Below, one piece after another: positions 19,113 through 22,979 of a stretch of 22,979 nucleotides of DNA. A program made the translations under genes and the position numbers. Positions within the stretch are counted from its first letter, which is position 1. Each line of letters starts with the position of its first letter. Below the pieces are notes generated by a model. The model had not been told where the DNA came from and did no database searches. It saw only the letters and a list, made by a program, of their open reading frames with translations. Location: positions 1 through 22,979 of the IMG/VR virus record IMGVR_UViG_3300035181_002277; one strand, given 5' to 3'. The stretch comes from a virus.

Positions 19113-20405
19113 AGATGTTTTACCTGCTGCTACGGTTGCAAAATTAACACCGAATGTTGCGATGTAATTTTCTGGGTTCAATGGAGTTGTATCCAAAGCG
19201 TAACGTTGTGACAAGATGATTGCTGGTTGACCTGATTCTTGCAATGTAACACGTTGGAATGACGCTGGTACATATGGGCTGAAGAATACAGCTGAATCAC
19301 GACGATCTTGACCTTTGTAAAGGATAGTTGCATAATCGCTTGCTGCGAATGTATCAACAACAACTTTATAACGTCCATCAAATGTTCCTGCTACTGCAGT
19401 TGACATACCATCTACAGTTGATTGAATTGCAGCTGCACTGAATCCACCAAGTGCTTCAAGAGCAACTGATACTTTAGGAGACACTAACAATGTGTTACCT
19501 GCACCACGACGAGTCAAACGATTGATTTTTGAACTTTCATCAGCAAGTTTAATTGCCAACATTCTGTAACGTTCAATTTCCCAACGACCGTCATAACCAC
19601 CAATTGCAGCATCTGCTACTACACGTGCTGTATTGTTAACTTTAGAAATGATCTCACGGTCAATCTCTGCTTGCATTTCATAACTCATGATTCCCATAAG
19701 TTCTTCATCTGCATTCATACCATGTTGAGATTTCAAATCTTGGTACATTTCAAGGGTATATTTACCTTTCAATTTACGTGTACGAGCTTCAACAGTTTTA
19801 CGAGAAAGTTCAAATCCGATTTCGTTCATGTCGTCGCCAAGAATCTCACCATCCGCTGTTGAATATGATCCAGTATAACCTTTAAGTACTTTGTTAAAAG
19901 TAGCTTCATTCGTATAAGTATCTAAAACATGAACGTCTGTAAAAATTACATCACCTTGAGCTTTAGTTGTGCCAGCCCAAAGAACTTTTACAACATTACC
20001 ATCAGTTTCTTTGTAAAGAACGTCTCCGCCAACAATAACTTTTGCATCATCTGCAACTGCAACTACAAGAATTTGTTTTTTATTACTTGGAGCGATTTTG
20101 TTGATACTATTACCAGTATAACGACTTGTCATTGAATAAATGAAACCAGTTGGTCCATTCAACGGTTGAACACCAGCGATTTCGTTAGCGATCAAATTAG
20201 GGTAAACACGACGAACTAAAGGCATAAGGATTTTTGTAAATCCTGCTACGTCAGCAGCTTGTGTACCTTCTTTCAACATATCGCTAATAGCTTTTTCTTG
20301 TTGTTCAAGAATAACTGCCATAGTAGACATATCTTTTTTGCTGATTGATGAGTAGTTTTCACTCAACAATTGCTTTTCAAATTTTTCAGTAAGATTGAAA
20401 TCCAT
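19101..20405 (-). CDS. Major capsid protein, T4 gp23-like
   Basis: 434 aa, shorter than T4 gp23 (521). The family signature is near residues 60-90: LMPLVRRVYPNLIANEIAGV, then QPLNGPTGFIYSM, matching T4 LVRRTHPDLIANEIVGVQPMSGPTG. It would form the HK97-fold head shell. Candidate prohead-protease sites of the T4 type (L/I-x-E) in the N-terminal arm are L14-S-E16 and L44-K-E46, either of which would remove a propeptide at maturation. The C-terminal part includes LSQRYALDTTPLNPENYIAT, also typical. It lies at the end of the head operon, has its own late box upstream and is followed by tandem terminators, as expected for the most abundant virion protein. AAGGA lies about 9 nt before ATG 20405. Confidence 0.95.
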   Translation of the reverse strand: MDFNLTEKFEKQLLSENYSSISKKDMSTMAVILEQQEKAISDMLKEGTQAADVAGFTKILMPLVRRVYPNLIANEIAGVQPLNGPTGFIYSMTSRYTGNSINKIAPSNKKQILVVAVADDAKVIVGGDVLYKETDGNVVKVLWAGTTKAQGDVIFTDVHVLDTYTNEATFNKVLKGYTGSYSTADGEILGDDMNEIGFELSRKTVEARTRKLKGKYTLEMYQDLKSQHGMNADEELMGIMSYEMQAEIDREIISKVNNTARVVADAAIGGYDGRWEIERYRMLAIKLADESSKINRLTRRGAGNTLLVSPKVSVALEALGGFSAAAIQSTVDGMSTAVAGTFDGRYKVVVDTFAASDYATILYKGQDRRDSAVFFSPYVPASFQRVTLQESGQPAIILSQRYALDTTPLNPENYIATFGVNFATVAAGKTSPLA

Positions 20406-20436
20406 AACTTAAATTCCTTTGTTAATTGATTTGATT

Positions 20437-20444
20437 TATTTATA
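20437..20444 (-). promoter_or_regulatory. T4-type late promoter box for the capsid gene
   Basis: Exact TATAAATA on the minus strand, 32 bp before ATG 20405, in the 41-bp gap after the scaffold gene. Confidence 0.75.
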
Positions 20445-20446
20445 TT

Positions 20447-21175
20447 TTAGAAAAAACGTGAACTATCTGCAACTGAAGCAGGTAATACAGAACCTTCTGG
20501 TTCTTTGTTTTCAACAATTGGTGTATGTGTATGTGTTTCTTCAACTTTTGCTGCAGTTACACTCTCTCTCAAAGTTTCTAATTTTTTCAAATATCCACTA
20601 GCATCAGAAGAATTGAATTCTACGATTGCAGCCAATTTGTCAAATTTTTCTTTTTGAATAACACTTAATCCTTCTTTAACTTCAGCGATAAGACCCATTT
20701 TCAAAAGTTCTGCTTTTTGTTTTTTCAAATCCAAATTTTCAACAACTAGTGCATCAATTTTTGCAGTGCTTTCAGCAATTTGAGCTTTCATTTCAGTATC
20801 ATCAAGATTCTCAGCGATTTGTTTGATTTCAACGCCACCAGCTATTAACAATGCGTTAAAGCCTTCTAACAATGATTCAAGTTTTTCACCTTGTACACTT
20901 TCTTCGATAGTGATTTTATTTTCACTGATGTATTCTTCAGCGATAAGACTCAAAAATTCATCTAGGTTTTCAAGCAATTTTTCTTTATATTCTTTTGCTT
21001 CTGTCATGAATTTTTCTGTGATTTCAGTTTCTTTTTCTTCAACGATTGCAGCTACTTTTTCAGCAACTAATGTCTCAACTTTCGCATCAACAGCAGCGTT
21101 AAAAGATTCAGAAATTTCGGCTTTCAACTCGTCTGTAAAAACAGCTTCGTCAAGTTTACTTAGAATTTTTTCCAT
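20447..21175 (-). CDS. Prohead core scaffold, T4 gp22-like
   Basis: 242 aa. Highly charged and almost entirely alpha-helical, with Glu/Lys-rich heptads over residues about 1-210 (for example VETLVAEKVAAIVEEKETEI), as in T4 gp22, the major scaffold of the prohead core that is degraded by gp21 after assembly. Many L-x-E or I-x-E sites (such as IVEE, LLEN, LESL) are available for that protease. The C-terminus is a His/Thr-rich linker (THTHTPIVENKEPEGS) ending ADSSRFF. It lies between the protease and the capsid gene, as in T4. Confidence 0.88.
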   Translation of the reverse strand: MEKILSKLDEAVFTDELKAEISESFNAAVDAKVETLVAEKVAAIVEEKETEITEKFMTEAKEYKEKLLENLDEFLSLIAEEYISENKITIEESVQGEKLESLLEGFNALLIAGGVEIKQIAENLDDTEMKAQIAESTAKIDALVVENLDLKKQKAELLKMGLIAEVKEGLSVIQKEKFDKLAAIVEFNSSDASGYLKKLETLRESVTAAKVEETHTHTPIVENKEPEGSVLPASVADSSRFF

Positions 21176-21205
21176 ATCTAATCCCTTTGTTAATAATTAC
21201 AATTT

Positions 21206-21213
21206 TATTTATT
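21206..21213 (-). promoter_or_regulatory. Late-promoter-like box, one mismatch
   Basis: AATAAATA instead of TATAAATA, about 31 bp before ATG 21175, the same spacing as the capsid box. It overlaps the stop codon of the protease gene. Confidence 0.45.
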
Positions 21214-21892
21214 AAAATGATTTAAACAATTCTTCAAATTTATTTTTAGCACACTCTTGTACAAGTGATTTATTTTCTAAAGTACAACCGCTTTCGCTAC
21301 ATATTGTCACTTTTTCAATATCTCCGGATTCTGATATTGAATAATCAAAATCTTGTACTATACCATTCTCTACAATAAGAGACTCTGCTAAACCATTTAA
21401 GTAACTACCAGGGTTACTTGGGTTATCTACTAGGTCATATGTGATTAATTTGAAATCTTCAACTATACCACCACTCCCTACAGATCCAACTCCACGTGAA
21501 CTAATACCAATTTTAATTCCTTCATCTATAAGATTTTTTAATCTATTTGATTCTGGATTATCTAATAATTTAGCTTTTCCGTAAACAAAATCACCTTCCA
21601 TACGCAGTTCAACAATTTTGATGACTGCCTTCATTGGATCAATTGTAGTTCTTGGTGGATGTTGCCATTCACCAAGCGTTTCTAAACCATTATTTTTAAT
21701 AACTGATTGATATCTTTGAACTTCACGTCTCCATATATTGGAAGGGTAAATTCGTTTGTTAGCGTTTTGCACGTTAGCTGTCGAAAAAACACCTTCTACA
21801 AAATATGACTTCTTTCTTACATTAGAAGACTCATTAAGTTCTTCTACGCAATACCCGTCTAACGGGACAGCTTGCTCTAAAATAAGTTTCAT
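21212..21892 (-). CDS. Prohead protease, T4 gp21-like
   Basis: 226 aa, close to T4 gp21 (212). It belongs to the herpesvirus-like prohead serine protease group. GEWQHPPRTTIDP at residues about 74-86 supplies the catalytic His, and GISSRGVGSVGSGG at about 129-142 the catalytic Ser; DLVDNPSNPGSY near 153-164 is the third conserved block. The N-terminal FVEGVFSTANVQNANKRIYP is also typical. It would cleave scaffold, core and capsid proteins at L/I-x-E sites inside the prohead and then itself. GAGGA precedes the ATG, and the upstream stop is 3 nt away. The Cys-containing C-terminal tail (CSESGCTLENKS) may be the part removed by self-cleavage. Confidence 0.92.
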   Translation of the reverse strand: MKLILEQAVPLDGYCVEELNESSNVRKKSYFVEGVFSTANVQNANKRIYPSNIWRREVQRYQSVIKNNGLETLGEWQHPPRTTIDPMKAVIKIVELRMEGDFVYGKAKLLDNPESNRLKNLIDEGIKIGISSRGVGSVGSGGIVEDFKLITYDLVDNPSNPGSYLNGLAESLIVENGIVQDFDYSISESGDIEKVTICSESGCTLENKSLVQECAKNKFEELFKSF

Positions 21893-21895
21893 TCT

Positions 21896-22123
21896 TTATT
21901 CCTCAGAAGATTTTGGCTCCGGTTCCTTGTCAAGATAAGTTCGTTTGTCTATCTGTGCGAAGATATCTTTAATTCTTGAAAAGTTATCGAGCTCTTCTTT
22001 TTTGTCCTTAATATAAGGGTGTGTTTTTACTTTTTGATCTAACACTGCTTTTACTGTCTGAGCAAAATCGGTAAATTTACCATCATGTGCTTGATCTAAA
22101 ATGTCTGTTGACAATTCCGCCAT
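21896..22123 (-). CDS. Small prohead core protein, T4 gp67-like
   Basis: 75 aa. The start MAELSTDILDQAHDGKFTDF AQTVKAVLDQKV has the pattern of the short helical core proteins (gp67/gp68) that sit between portal and protease in T4-like phages: a helix, a glycine turn, then a second helix ending in V. The C-terminus is charged (KEPEPKSSEE). T4 gp67 is 80 aa and more acidic. Assignment rests on position and size more than on sequence. The ATG has AAAGG about 8 nt upstream, with a late-like box at 22153. Confidence 0.65.
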   Translation of the reverse strand: MAELSTDILDQAHDGKFTDFAQTVKAVLDQKVKTHPYIKDKKEELDNFSRIKDIFAQIDKRTYLDKEPEPKSSEE

Positions 22124-22152
22124 TTTTAAACCTTTCTGTTTTTATTCATATT

Positions 22153-22160
22153 TATTTATG
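22153..22160 (-). promoter_or_regulatory. Late-promoter-like box, one mismatch
   Basis: CATAAATA, 30 bp before ATG 22123. Same spacing class as the capsid and scaffold boxes. Confidence 0.45.
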
Positions 22161-22174
22161 TTTTTTAGAAATCT

Positions 22175-22979
22175 TTAAAAATTGCCTTCATCAGTTTTAT
22201 AAAAAGCTGCATAACGTGGGTCTTTTTTCTCTTTCTCTATTTGTTCACCCATAGCTTTTATATCTTCGTCAGATAATTTCAAAATATTTTTGAATGTAAA
22301 TTCTACTGGGAATACTTTTCCTATTAAATCAGAAACATTATTATACGCTTCGATTTTTTTATTAAACATTTCACTTTCTAGATTTTGAATAAATGTATTT
22401 TCTTTACTAAAATATAAAGTAAAACTATCATAAATTTCATTCCACTCTTGGTTAGTAACTTTACCTTGAGACAATAAATGTCTATACATAAGCTCTTCAA
22501 ATAAAGATAAAAATTTACGTCTTAGTCTTTGTGTATATGCAAAGAATTTAACTTCATCTCTTTGAACGCTAGTAGAGCTAAAATCAAATTCAGCTGAATT
22601 TCCTTCTATTTCATTGTTAATTCGAGACATAGGAATTTTTAACGCTGTGTATAATTTTTTCTTAAAATACATTACATCACCCAATTCACCAAGGTTTCCA
22701 GTCTCATCCAATGTTTCTACGGTCGTGCCCCTTCCTCCAGATCTATTAGGGAACCAATAATCTTCAACCAATGTAGTTACATGATTTTGGTTACTAATTG
22801 TACCTTTTTCAATATCATAAAACTTTTTATACTTGAAGTTTTGTTTTATTTTCTCTAACGCTTGTTCTGCACGTTGAGGATTTAAATCCCCTACGTCTAC
22901 ATTAAAAACCCGTCTTGAAATTGAACGGCTAAATCTCATAGGAATAAGCATGTCTTCTACAGTTTTAAGTTGATTTGCT
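22175..22979 (-). CDS. Portal protein, T4 gp20-like (C-terminal part)
   Basis: 268 codons visible; the gene continues past the window edge, so the internal ATG at 22951 is not the start. Signatures follow T4 gp20 in order: NQLKTVEDMLIPMRFSRS, RRVFNVDVGDLN, EDYWFPNRSGGRGTTVETLD, LKIPMSRI, SVQRDEVKFFAYTQRLRRKF, VTNQEWNE. The C-terminus ends in a charged segment after the DILKLTDE-like NILKLSDEDIKAMGEQIEKE. It forms the dodecameric ring at the head vertex through which DNA enters and leaves, and nucleates prohead assembly. It is first in the visible head operon. Confidence 0.93.
   Translation of the reverse strand, partial: ANQLKTVEDMLIPMRFSRSISRRVFNVDVGDLNPQRAEQALEKIKQNFKYKKFYDIEKGTISNQNHVTTLVEDYWFPNRSGGRGTTVETLDETGNLGELGDVMYFKKKLYTALKIPMSRINNEIEGNSAEFDFSSTSVQRDEVKFFAYTQRLRRKFLSLFEELMYRHLLSQGKVTNQEWNEIYDSFTLYFSKENTFIQNLESEMFNKKIEAYNNVSDLIGKVFPVEFTFKNILKLSDEDIKAMGEQIEKEKKDPRYAAFYKTDEGNF

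Overview
The window is part of a T4-superfamily myovirus genome. It is AT-rich, gene-dense and mostly coded on the minus strand. The evidence is a minus-strand head cassette at the right end: portal (gp20-like, cut by the window edge), a small core protein, prohead protease (gp21-like), scaffold (gp22-like) and major capsid protein (gp23-like). A gp14-like neck protein and exact T4-type late promoter boxes (TATAAATA) support this. Most tRNAs carry an encoded CCA end, which fits a bacterial host that encodes CCA. The host cannot be named from this sequence.

Layout. (1) 1-6,450: small accessory genes on the minus strand: a pentapeptide-repeat protein, a Cys-rich protein, a family of paralogues sharing a domain of about 110 residues plus one decayed copy, a YdcK-like hexapeptide-repeat protein, a 254-aa orphan, a frameshifted gene and two T4-type conserved hypotheticals. 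Many sit behind near-identical promoter modules. (2) 6,458-12,391: a tRNA region, all minus strand, with 28 plausible tRNAs for 16 amino acids, one tRNA remnant at 27-82 outside it, tRNA-like debris, and interspersed genes including a YkuK-like RNase H-fold protein, a 295-aa late gene and two previously unlisted tiny genes. (3) 13,245-18,732, plus strand: neck protein, then an adhesin/fibre cassette with three paralogous six-repeat kelch-like proteins, a truncated fourth, a coiled-coil protein and a DUF4376-type protein. (4) 18,733-19,112: a convergent terminator zone. (5) 19,101-22,979, minus strand: the head genes.

How the parts work together. Two promoter grammars are visible. One is a T4 late box 19 or about 30 bp before late genes. 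The other is a repeated extended -10 promoter (TGATATAAT) with an ATTTTAAG-like box 10-11 bp upstream, spaced like a T4 MotA-type middle promoter. The accessory genes and tiny genes use the second; head, neck and fibre genes use the first. The tRNA array would support translation of an AT-rich genome or replace tRNAs destroyed by the host, but several members depart from canonical tRNA rules: a class II scaffold with an Asn anticodon, swapped T54/A58, C33, class I Leu tRNAs and an initiator-like tRNA. The most notable features are these unusual tRNAs and the kelch-like fibre cassette, whose constant framework, variable loops, a perfect 110-bp internal repeat and a truncated copy suggest recombination-driven change.
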